This document shows positions 1-6,564 of a stretch of DNA of 8,798 bases, in pieces. Positions within the stretch are counted from its first letter, which is position 1, and the number at the start of each line of letters is the position of its first letter. The notes beneath the pieces were generated by a model, which ran no database searches, was not told the origin of the DNA, and saw nothing but the letters and a program-made list of their open reading frames with translations. A program made the translations under genes and the position numbers. The DNA comes from JAOUEE01 sp051011595 (GTDB taxonomy: Bacteria; Actinomycetota; Acidimicrobiia; Acidimicrobiales; SHLQ01): positions 1 to 8,798 of the forward strand of contig JBPCTQ010000263.1 in assembly GCA_051011595.1 (NCBI GenBank), read 5' to 3'.

Positions 1-722
1 GGCTCGCCCAGCAGGGTCTTGTAGACGTAGGTACCAGCGATCCACACGATTGGTGACGCCAGGCCGCAGGTGACCAGCAACAAGATGATGGCCACCAGCA
101 TGAATCCCAGCAGATTGCCGGCATTGCCCTTGACCAGGTTGTAGCTGGCGCTGATGCCGTCGGTGGGTCCCATGTTCTTGTCGACGATGAAGAAGCCGTA
201 GAAGAACGTGAAGAAGAGCACCAGGAGGCCGGGAATGACGCACAGCAGCAGCCCGACCATGGTCATGAGGCCCACCAGCAGCGAGGCCAGGAAGTACGCA
301 CCGATGTGGTCTCCCTGGAACAGCATGCCCACTTCGGGTTTCTGGCCGGCGACGATGGCCAGGCCGGCCCTGATCAGGCCGACGCTGATCATGAGGCTGA
401 CGATCCAACCAATGGCATAGACGATGAGCCCGAGGATGACGTTGTCGCTCGACAGCGACTGTCCGATGATGTTGAACACCACCTGCACACCGACGATCAC
501 GAGGAACAACACGATGATCGTGCCGATGTTCTGGACGAACCCGTTCCACCCGTAGCTGAGGGCCTTGCCGATGTCGATGCTGGCACCCTGGCCCGCTGGG
601 GCGGGGCCCGGTGCGCCGGGTGGCGGTGTGGCCGACGGGGGTGTGGCCGGCTGTTGTTCAGGTGGGTACCACTTGCCGTCCGACGCCTGCCACCAGCCTG
701 GTCCTTGCGATGAATCGCTCAC
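1..722 (-). CDS. Polytopic membrane protein with N-terminal DUF2510-like module (3' end beyond window)
   Basis: The function is unknown. The 240 codons inside the window begin at a GTG (VSDSSQGPG). That start is fixed by an AAAAGGGAG ribosome binding site five bases upstream, and by the nearest ATG (726-724) running into TGA after one codon. Residues 7-22 (GPGWWQASDGKWYPPE) form a Trp-rich module like the one found at the N-terminus of many acidimicrobial membrane proteins, related in character to DUF2510. A Pro/Ala/Gly linker follows (24-48). Hydrophobic segments lie at about 66-86, 95-118, 142-163, 164-184 and 205-228. The motif CVIPGLLVLFFTFFY (161-175), followed by DGISASYNLVKGN (188-200), resembles the DUF975/GDPD-membrane-domain type of integral membrane protein. 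That assignment is by eye and tentative. The gene follows the DUF3048 gene after 117 bases and may be read with it or from its own promoter. Confidence 0.85.
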   Translation of the reverse strand, partial: MSDSSQGPGWWQASDGKWYPPEQQPATPPSATPPPGAPGPAPAGQGASIDIGKALSYGWNGFVQNIGTIIVLFLVIVGVQVVFNIIGQSLSSDNVILGLIVYAIGWIVSLMISVGLIRAGLAIVAGQKPEVGMLFQGDHIGAYFLASLLVGLMTMVGLLLCVIPGLLVLFFTFFYGFFIVDKNMGPTDGISASYNLVKGNAGNLLGFMLVAIILLLVTCGLASPIVWIAGTYVYKTLLGE

Positions 723-727
723 GCCAT

Positions 728-736
728 CTCCCTTTT
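728..736 (-). promoter_or_regulatory. Ribosome binding site of the DUF2510-like membrane protein
   Basis: AAAAGGGAG on the minus strand lies five bases before the GTG at 722-720. It decides the start, because the ATG between them opens a two-codon reading frame (ATG GCG TGA). It is the clearest Shine-Dalgarno of the left gene group. Confidence 0.7.
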
Positions 737-839
737 GCGAATGGGCGGAGAGTACCTTCGCCGACCCGGTGGGTGCAGGGATGGTCACCGGAAAAGTGGG
801 ACTGCGTCGACCTGCGTCGCCTCCGGCCGGTCGGCCCTG

Positions 840-2339
840 TCAGTTGGTTGATACCGGCGAATCGACCTGGGGAAGAGCCACCCACGTTCGGCCGCGGTTG
901 AGGTGGATGAACTCGCCGCTGCCGTCACGGTACGTGGTGGGTCCGTTGGGGTTCTGGCGAGTCCACGTGCCTTCGATGATCTGACCGTCCATCAACACCC
1001 ACGCGATGCCATTACCGAACACGTCAGCCTCAGGAGAGGCCAGATCGGCCTGGCTCGGCTTGTAGCCGATGAACTGCAGTATCAGGTTCGGAGGTGCGAT
1101 GGGGTTGCCGTCGGCGTCGGTGTGGGGTGCGCCGTCCTGGGAACGTTCCCAGCCCTCACCGTTCCACTGATAGCCCACGGTGGTCTCGCCGTAATCGATC
1201 TCGACGCCGTTGATCGGGCGGGCGTCGTCGGGCAGTTCGTCACCGGGTTCGCGGAAGCGGAACACCGGTGGCGGGATGCCGCCCCGATCACCGCCCGCGT
1301 CCCACAGCTCGAGGGTCGAGCTCATCAGGTTGTGGGGCGCCGGCCGCCCTGATTGACGGTAGAACCGTTCCGGATTGGCCAACGCACCCACGTCGATGAG
1401 CGTCGAGATGGCCAAGGTCTGCAGGGCGCCGGCGTTCCCACCGGAGTGAGCCAACAAGGGCTGGTTTAGATTGGTCAGGATGCGCGGATCGGAGGTTCGG
1501 AGCGACCGAACCGGCCCGACCTCGTCGGGTTGTTGTGAGTGGAACACCGCCACCAGTCGGGTGAAGCCCCCTTCGACGATCTCTTCCCAGACCACGTCGG
1601 CCTGGTTGAGTCCCCACTGCGGGCGGGCCGCTCTGACGTTGTCGATCTTGACTGCCAGCGCCGGTCGGGTCGTGCCGTCCCACCCCAGTTCACCGGTCAG
1701 CACCCAGCGATCATTGAGCGATTCGAGCCACTCCAACCGCAGGCGGAGGGCCCGCGTCTCCTTGATCAGCTCGGCACGGTCGGCCAGGGCGTCGGTGCGA
1801 GTGGTGGTGGCCTGACGCCGATCGGCTTCGAGTCCATCGAGGGTGTCGACCAGCTCGCTGGCCGACTCGGTGAGGTCGTCCAAGCGAGCCTCGGCCGCCT
1901 CGATCTGGTCGAGAGCGCTGCCGATGACGGCGTCGTACAACTGCCGCTCGCGCTGGAAGACGGGGTCCCGGTTGAGAATGCGGATCTCTTCGAGGAGCGC
2001 CTCCGAGCGGGGGTCACCCCGCACGTAGGAGTCGATGGCCGCGGCCTGTGACACCCTGCTGGGAGCGTTGCGGGCGCTCACCGCCGCCGCGAAGTCGTCG
2101 GCGAGCAGTTCGACCTCGATGTCGCGCGCCGAGATCCGCTGATCGAGGGAGTCGATGTCTTCGTTGGCCGTGTCGATCACCTCGGACAGGTCGGTGATCT
2201 TGGGTTCGTTCACGTCGAGACGGCGTTGCAGCGTGGCCAGTTCCTGCTCGTCGACCTGGCTGCCCGCCGGCCCGGTGGGGACAAGAGCCACGACCGGGAT
2301 GGCGAACCCCATGAGGAGGGCGATTGCTCGTCGACGCAC
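840..2339 (-). CDS. Exported coiled-coil protein with DUF3048 (YerB-type) domains
   Basis: A 499-residue protein of unknown biochemical role, probably acting outside the membrane. The N-terminus (MRRR, then hydrophobic 5-20 and a PAGS region near 24-28) looks like a signal peptide or anchor. No lipobox cysteine is present, unlike the lipoprotein YerB of Bacillus. Residues 31-208 are rich in Glu, Asp, Leu and Arg with heptad-like spacing, which indicates a long coiled coil. A break near 92-112 (VSQAAAIDSYVRGDP) recalls PcsB/EnvC-type murein hydrolase regulators. DUF3048 begins near 214: RPALAVKIDNVRAARPQWGL (225-244), ADVVWEEIVEGGFTRLVAVF (247-266) and VGPVRSLRTSDPR (274-286) match the family signature. 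The C-terminal DUF3048 subdomain runs about 375-490. GTG 2339 lies four bases after the stop of the sigma-like gene without a clear ribosome binding site, so translation is probably coupled. Confidence 0.88.
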   Translation of the reverse strand: MRRRAIALLMGFAIPVVALVPTGPAGSQVDEQELATLQRRLDVNEPKITDLSEVIDTANEDIDSLDQRISARDIEVELLADDFAAAVSARNAPSRVSQAAAIDSYVRGDPRSEALLEEIRILNRDPVFQRERQLYDAVIGSALDQIEAAEARLDDLTESASELVDTLDGLEADRRQATTTRTDALADRAELIKETRALRLRLEWLESLNDRWVLTGELGWDGTTRPALAVKIDNVRAARPQWGLNQADVVWEEIVEGGFTRLVAVFHSQQPDEVGPVRSLRTSDPRILTNLNQPLLAHSGGNAGALQTLAISTLIDVGALANPERFYRQSGRPAPHNLMSSTLELWDAGGDRGGIPPPVFRFREPGDELPDDARPINGVEIDYGETTVGYQWNGEGWERSQDGAPHTDADGNPIAPPNLILQFIGYKPSQADLASPEADVFGNGIAWVLMDGQIIEGTWTRQNPNGPTTYRDGSGEFIHLNRGRTWVALPQVDSPVSTN

Positions 2340-2343
2340 CTGG

Positions 2344-3177
2344 TCAGGTTAGGGGCTGGTCCGGTGACATCGGGGGCAGGGGAGAGCTCGACGACTCGTC
2401 CGGGATGGTGGTGGTGGTGGGCGCCGGCTCGTCGACGATCCGGGGACGGTTGTCCTCGGGTCGATTGCTCAGTCCGATCATGCCCGCCGCGATCAACGCA
2501 GCCGTCACGGCCACGAGAGCCCACTTGCGGCCGGCGCCGTCGTAGGCCGTCTCGGTCGGGAAGCCGTCGGCCTGCCACCGATAGTCGAGCCGGTTGCGTC
2601 CTGGCTGCTGGTCGAGCGGGGTGACCTCTCGAGGTAGGCCGGTCGCCGACGGCGGCTCCGCTACGGCCAGCGACGATATGGGCGTCTCGGCGTTCTTGGC
2701 GGCCCGTCGTGCCGCCCGTTTGATCAATCGTTCGGCTTCGGGAATCCCCATTCCCAGAGCGGCGGAGACCGCGGCCGGTTTCTGGTCGAGTCGGTAGCGC
2801 AGCACCAGCGCCAGGCGCTGCTGGTGGCTGAGTGGTTGGAGGACATCGGCCAGACGGTGGGCCAGGTCGTGCCGGTCGCTGGTGTCGGCCGGCAACAGCG
2901 CTCCACGCTCCTGGCCCCGCACGGCGTGGACTCGACGCAACTCTCTGTCGGCGATGGTCAGCAGCCATGCGTGCATCAGATCGGAGGTGGGGAGACGGTC
3001 CGACCGGGTGGTGGCGACCTCGAACGTCCAGCGGGTGACCGACGCAGCCAGCTCGTGGTTGGGATGGAGGAACCAGATGGACTCGTAGAGGCTTTCGACC
3101 CAGTGGTCGTCGAGACGGATCGACCCGTCGATGCTCAGGTGCGCACGATCGGGCGCGCTCGCCGGCGGAAACACCAT
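2344..3177 (-). CDS. Sigma-70/ECF-like protein with C-terminal transmembrane helix
   Basis: Probably a transcription regulator of the sigma-70 family, held at the membrane. In the 277-residue reading, residues 26-86 resemble sigma region 2 (WLLTIADRELRRVHAVRG, 71-88). The usual region 2.2 acidic AED/Q-F signature is degenerate (ELAASVTRWTFEVA, 42-55). Region 4 is better kept: LQPLSHQQRLALVLRYRLDQ (113-132), then a helix-turn-helix at about 134-160 ending in IKRAARRAAK. A hydrophobic helix at 219-236 (WALVAVTAALIAAGMIG) is preceded by GRK. It is followed by an acidic Thr/Ser/Pro-rich tail, predicted outside, with region 4 inside. The start is uncertain. ATG 3177 is the only ATG, GTG or TTG between the upstream stop and the region 2 homology, but it lacks an obvious ribosome binding site. 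The ATG at 3324 would only add shadow sequence of the lipoprotein gene. No separate anti-sigma gene is adjacent. Confidence 0.75.
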   Translation of the reverse strand: MVFPPASAPDRAHLSIDGSIRLDDHWVESLYESIWFLHPNHELAASVTRWTFEVATTRSDRLPTSDLMHAWLLTIADRELRRVHAVRGQERGALLPADTSDRHDLAHRLADVLQPLSHQQRLALVLRYRLDQKPAAVSAALGMGIPEAERLIKRAARRAAKNAETPISSLAVAEPPSATGLPREVTPLDQQPGRNRLDYRWQADGFPTETAYDGAGRKWALVAVTAALIAAGMIGLSNRPEDNRPRIVDEPAPTTTTIPDESSSSPLPPMSPDQPLT

Positions 3178-3223
3178 GGGCGATGCATCGGCGAATTCGA
3201 GGCGCCGGTTGACGAAGCGGCGG

Positions 3224-4540
3224 TTATTCGGGTTCGGTCGGGGCCGGTTGTGACCAGGCCACCATGACGCCGGGACCGAGGAAGCTGACGTCGCCGCCGA
3301 CCGAGGCGTCCTGCACGAACACACCGGTGCGGCCGGCGAGACTGGCGGCGAATGCGTACTGATCGCTTTGTGGGGACCACCCGGTGAGGCTCTGGCTGTA
3401 CTGGTCGAAGAACGGGACGAAGTTCTGGAGCATCACCGGTGAGATCTCCACTGACTCGGTGCGCGTCAGCTCGTTCTCGTCCCACAACCGCCAGGTGAGC
3501 TCCGGCGCGCTGATGAGGGCGGCCAGCGAGGTCGAGTCGGGTGACCAATCCAGCCACAGTGCTTGTCCGACGAACGCCAACGTGAGCTCAGTGGTTTCGA
3601 GGTCGAGGACCAAGACATCGGGTGTGTCGTCCGGATCCGGCTCGTCGGTCTGGGCGGGCACATCGGACACGGGGCGATCGTCGACACCGGCATCAGCCTG
3701 GATCTGGTAGGCCAGCCGGGTTCGGTCGGGCGACACGGTGAACGTGATGTTGCCGTCGATCTCGAAGAGCGGGGTCACACTCTTGTCGTCAACGTCGACA
3801 ATCGCCAGCGCGTCGCCGCGCTCCAAGTCGACGACGGCCACCACTCGGTTCTCGTCGAGCCACACCGGCGCCTGGAAGGCGGCTGAGGTCTGGGCAACAA
3901 GTTCTGGTTCACCCGCATCGATCAGGTTGAGGTCGCTGCCGCCCTCGTGGGTGACCAGCCGCCCCTCCGGCGACCAGCTGTAGTAGAGCGATGAGGCCTC
4001 GGCCACGGCGACGGGTGACGCGCCGTCCGAGGACACCGTCAGGGCGATCTGATCTTCGGCTTGGCCGAGGTGACTCACCTCATCGCCGGCAGGTGTCCAC
4101 AGGAGGTAGAAGGGGGCGTGGGTGGTGTCGAGTTCGGTGCGCTCCTGGCCGTCGCCGACGATCAGGCTGCTCCCGTCGGCGGTCAGTTCGGTCCACGTGA
4201 GCTGCGTGCCATCGGGGGACCAGCTGAACTGGGACACGAGGGTGTCGGGTTCGGACCATTGCTCCCACGAGCCGTCAGCCGAACGAACCAGCAGCTCGCC
4301 GGCCGGGCCCAGCGTGGCGAGGCGGGCCGGCAGGTCGAGATCGTCGACCGGGAGGGTGGGGGGTGTCGCGGGACTGGTTGGTGTCGACGGCCCGACGGTC
4401 GTGGTGGGTGCCGGTTCGTCGCTCGTCGTGGTGGGGCTGCTCTGTTCGATGTCGGGTAGTTGCGTGCTGGAGCAGGCGCCTGCGACGACGGCAAGTAGCA
4501 CACCGACCGCCATGGCCAGGGAAGCGCGCATGCGCTTCAT
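3224..4540 (-). CDS. Lipoprotein with TolB-like seven-motif beta-propeller
   Basis: Likely an envelope-anchored binding or scaffold protein; its ligand is unknown. A 438-residue reading starts at ATG 4540, which overlaps the stop of the protease gene as ATGA. A GTG at 4558 would add six residues (reads as MDPTPA) and is less likely. A basic start (MKRMR) and hydrophobic run (7-20) lead to AGAC with Cys23 as the probable lipidation site. A Ser/Thr/Pro linker covers 34-65. Seven propeller-type turns follow: FSWSPDG (106), LLWTPAG (146), YSWSPEG (187), PVWLDEN (225), FTVSPDR (267), LDWSPDS (330) and TGWSPQS (386). They are spaced by roughly 40-60 residues, which fits a seven-bladed fold of the WD40-like/PD40 type. 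An acidic insertion at 284-306 breaks the fifth repeat. Operon position between a membrane protease and a membrane sigma-like protein makes a sensory role possible. Confidence 0.85.
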   Translation of the reverse strand: MKRMRASLAMAVGVLLAVVAGACSSTQLPDIEQSSPTTTSDEPAPTTTVGPSTPTSPATPPTLPVDDLDLPARLATLGPAGELLVRSADGSWEQWSEPDTLVSQFSWSPDGTQLTWTELTADGSSLIVGDGQERTELDTTHAPFYLLWTPAGDEVSHLGQAEDQIALTVSSDGASPVAVAEASSLYYSWSPEGRLVTHEGGSDLNLIDAGEPELVAQTSAAFQAPVWLDENRVVAVVDLERGDALAIVDVDDKSVTPLFEIDGNITFTVSPDRTRLAYQIQADAGVDDRPVSDVPAQTDEPDPDDTPDVLVLDLETTELTLAFVGQALWLDWSPDSTSLAALISAPELTWRLWDENELTRTESVEISPVMLQNFVPFFDQYSQSLTGWSPQSDQYAFAASLAGRTGVFVQDASVGGDVSFLGPGVMVAWSQPAPTEPE

Positions 4541-5634
4541 CGCAGGTGTTGGGTCCACTGATGGCCGTCCCAGTACCGATAGCGGCCGCTGTCACTGGCC
4601 GGGTCGTGGTACCAGCCGGCGGGCGTGAACGGGTGGGCGTCGACCTCGTGGGTGCCGCCCGGTTCCTGTTCGGTGAGTTCTTCCACAAGCGCCGGTTCGG
4701 GCCCTTCGTACGGGTCGATCCCCTCCATTTGGCGGAGGAGGTTGATGCGATCGCGCAGGGGCGGATGGGTGTCGAACATGTTGTTGAACTGGCGGCCCTT
4801 GTGACCGGACTTGTGGTCGTCGGGTGATTCCACCCAGAGGTGGCTGGTGGCGTGGGAGGTTCGGCTCACGACCGTGGTGTCGGCGTCGAGTTTCTCGAGC
4901 GCCTTGCGCAGGCCGGTCGGGTAACGGGTGATCTCGACGGCCGACGCATCGGCCAGCGACTCTCGGCGGCGCGACACGGCCGCTTTCAGCATGGCGGCGG
5001 CCAGCGGTGCCAACACGGCCACGACCACCACGCCGATGATGGCGATCGGGTTGTTGCCGTTGCCGTTTCGTCGTCGGCCGCCGCCGAACCACAACATTCG
5101 CCAGAACAGGTCGACCATGATGGCGATGGACCCCGCGGTGGCGACCGCCAGCGTCATCACCTTGATGTCGTGGTTGCGGATGTGGGCGATCTCGTGCGCC
5201 ATCACCCCTTCGAGTTCGTCGCGGCTCAGCTTCTCCATCAGCCCGGTCGTCGCCGCCACGGCTGCCTTCTCGGGCTTTCGCCCGGTGGCGAATGCGTTGG
5301 GGGCGGGATCGTCCACCACGTACACCTGGGGCATCGGAACGGCGGCGGCAATGGCCACTCCTTCGACCACGTTGTAGAGCTGCGGGAACTCCTCGCGACT
5401 GGCCGGCTTCGCACCGGTGGCATTGAGGGCCAGCGACATCGACGTGAAATAGCTGCTCACCGACAGGCCGAGGGCGATCGCCAGCCCAACCACCACGCCG
5501 ATGTACCCGGCCCCCGATCCGACCGAGATGACGATCGCCACCAGCGCCAGCAACAAGAAGAACGCGAGGCCCAGCATCCATGTGGCCCGGCGGTTGCGAG
5601 AGATCAGTTCATAGAAGTCGGGGCGTTCGGTCAC
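4537..5634 (-). CDS. htpX: HtpX-like M48 membrane zinc metalloprotease with C-terminal DUF2510
   Basis: A membrane-bound M48 endopeptidase; family members cut misfolded or regulatory membrane proteins. In the 365-residue reading, two N-terminal membrane spans (about 17-40 and 43-66) precede the catalytic domain. The zinc motif HEIAH is at 147-151 within GVMAHEIAHIRNHD. The probable third ligand is Glu225 in SRRRESLADASA. FDTHPPLRDRI (287-297) is the usual M48 signature near the end. Two more hydrophobic segments lie at 160-183 and 196-219. Residues 338-362 (PAGWYHDP, then RYRYWDGHQWTQ) are a DUF2510 module, an actinobacterial addition absent from classic HtpX. The start is uncertain. GTG 5634 (VTERPDFYEL) is chosen; GTG 5643 or GTG 5676 would add 3 or 14 residues. 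The open frame continues to 6423 but is antisense to the thioesterase there. It heads the envelope gene set and is coupled by ATGA to the lipoprotein. Confidence 0.9.
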   Translation of the reverse strand: MTERPDFYELISRNRRATWMLGLAFFLLLALVAIVISVGSGAGYIGVVVGLAIALGLSVSSYFTSMSLALNATGAKPASREEFPQLYNVVEGVAIAAAVPMPQVYVVDDPAPNAFATGRKPEKAAVAATTGLMEKLSRDELEGVMAHEIAHIRNHDIKVMTLAVATAGSIAIMVDLFWRMLWFGGGRRRNGNGNNPIAIIGVVVVAVLAPLAAAMLKAAVSRRRESLADASAVEITRYPTGLRKALEKLDADTTVVSRTSHATSHLWVESPDDHKSGHKGRQFNNMFDTHPPLRDRINLLRQMEGIDPYEGPEPALVEELTEQEPGGTHEVDAHPFTPAGWYHDPASDSGRYRYWDGHQWTQHLR

Positions 5635-5672
5635 CGCCCTCACCGTATCGACCCGTTGCCGGCTCGCTCGTT

Positions 5673-5681
5673 TCACCTCCT
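5673..5681 (-). promoter_or_regulatory. Perfect Shine-Dalgarno-like AGGAGGTGA upstream of the M48 gene
   Basis: The minus strand reads AGGAGGTGA, a nine-base match to the anti-Shine-Dalgarno. No ATG, GTG or TTG follows at the normal 5-9 base distance. The only nearby in-frame GTG (5676) lies inside the motif, and the likely starts (5643, 5634) are about 30-40 bases away. It may be chance, a standby site, or a sign that the true start differs. The rest of the 66-base divergent spacer (5635-5700) shows no convincing promoter. Confidence 0.35.
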
Positions 5682-5700
5682 GGTGGCTAGACAGACGCAG

Positions 5701-6537
5701 ATGGGGCTCTTGCATGCACATCTCGGGCTCGATCGAGTCGAGTCGGGCTGGGAACTCACCGCCGACCGAACCTGGTGGGGCCACAACGCCCTGTTCGGTG
5801 GTTACGCGCAGGCCTTCGTGCTGGCGGCCATGCGGGCCGAGCTGGATCACGATGGGCCCGGCACCGCCGAGTCGATGCCGGTGCGGTCGATGACCATGCA
5901 CTTCCTGCGGCCGTTCCAGGACGGCCGGCACCGGGTCGACGCCGAGGTGATCAGGCGGGGGCGGTCGATGGCCAACGTCACGGCCCGGTCCGAAGCGGCG
6001 GAGAAGGTCATGGGCCACGCCATGGCCAACTTCGGAGTCGAGCGCGATCTGTCGACGGGGAACTACACCACCGTCGAGATGCCGCCGGTCGAGCCGTGGC
6101 ACCCCGACGAGGAACCGGTGGTGTCCGAAGTCGGTGTACCCACCCACACCCTCTTCGACTTCTACCCGCGGCTGGGTGGGCTCGCCTACGGAGGACAGCG
6201 TTCGACTGCCGAGGCCGGGGGCTGGGTCCGTCCCCGTTTCGACACGCCGATCGATGAGTCGTTGCTGACCATGCTGGCCGATCTCTGGCTGCCGGCGACA
6301 TATCAACGGTGGGACAACCCGCTGGTGGCTGTCTCGATCGACATCACCCTGCACTTCCGGGCCCCCATGCCTGGGGGAATCGAGCCGGGCACCCCACTGT
6401 TCGTGCGTCTGCGTACGGCCCAATCCGGTCGCGGAGTCGTCGACGAGGACGGAGAGGTGTGGTCGCCCGACGGCCGACTCCTGCTCCAGAGTCGGCAGAT
6501 GCGCTACGTCACCGAGGTTCCCAGCCCGATGGGATGA
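5701..6537 (+). CDS. TesB-like acyl-CoA thioesterase (double hotdog)
   Basis: Probably hydrolyses acyl-CoA to free acid and CoA in the cytoplasm; the acyl specificity is unknown. The 278-residue length fits the TesB/4HBT_3 family. The N-terminal hotdog holds WWGHNALFGGYAQAFVLAAM (25-44), the usual GGY/helix segment, then SMTMHFLRPF (63-72) and RRGRSMANVTARS (85-97). The C-terminal hotdog holds DLWLP (194-198), VSIDITLHFR (211-220) and LLLQSRQMRYV (260-270). By eye, Asp214, Thr239 or Ser242, and Gln266 fall where the Asp/Thr/Gln triad of E. coli TesB would be. ATG 5701 is chosen; GTG 5683 would add six residues, and neither has a good ribosome binding site. The open frame upstream (4840-5700) is only the shadow of the protease gene. 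It is the only plus-strand gene here. A functional link to the acyl-CoA genes beside it is plausible but unproven. Confidence 0.88.
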   Translation: MGLLHAHLGLDRVESGWELTADRTWWGHNALFGGYAQAFVLAAMRAELDHDGPGTAESMPVRSMTMHFLRPFQDGRHRVDAEVIRRGRSMANVTARSEAAEKVMGHAMANFGVERDLSTGNYTTVEMPPVEPWHPDEEPVVSEVGVPTHTLFDFYPRLGGLAYGGQRSTAEAGGWVRPRFDTPIDESLLTMLADLWLPATYQRWDNPLVAVSIDITLHFRAPMPGGIEPGTPLFVRLRTAQSGRGVVDEDGEVWSPDGRLLLQSRQMRYVTEVPSPMG

Positions 6538-6564
6538 CGGCGCCGGCCGAGCTATTCGGGCTGG
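6521..6564. terminator. Inverted repeat over convergent gene ends, possible bidirectional terminator
   Basis: CCAGCCCGA (6521-6529) and TCGGGCTGG (6556-6564) are perfect 9-bp inverted arms around a 26-base loop. The loop holds the palindrome CGGCGCCG (6538-6545). The element covers the stops of both the thioesterase and the Ltp2-like gene. There is no T-tract on either side, so intrinsic termination is uncertain. The arms also encode protein ends (SPMG and SQPE). Confidence 0.35.

Noticed and set aside
825..836. GGCCGGTCGGCC just after the DUF3048 stop as a terminator
   Set aside because: The stem is only four pairs around a four-base loop and no T-tract follows on the minus strand. It is expected by chance in such GC-rich DNA.
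2407..2420. Run of GTG triplets as a DNA repeat or unstable tract
   Set aside because: On the coding strand it is just consecutive ACC threonine codons in the linker of the sigma-like tail.
2210..2968. 252-codon minus-strand open frame across the sigma-like and DUF3048 genes
   Set aside because: It lies in another frame of the same strand, is Arg/Pro/Gly-rich and lacks any domain, while the overlapping frames carry clear homology.
3178..3324. Longer N-terminus for the sigma-like protein from the ATG at 3324
   Set aside because: The added residues overlap the end of the lipoprotein gene in another frame and read as shadow sequence. The start at 3177 keeps all sigma-like regions.
4840..5700. 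Plus-strand open frame continuing upstream of the thioesterase
   Set aside because: It is antisense to the M48 protease domain and has His/Arg-rich shadow composition. The thioesterase homology starts only after 5701.
5635..6423. Minus-strand open frame continuing upstream of the M48 protease for about 260 codons
   Set aside because: It is antisense to the well-supported thioesterase, is rich in Arg, His, Gly and Pro, and has no M48 homology. It is a GC-rich shadow frame.
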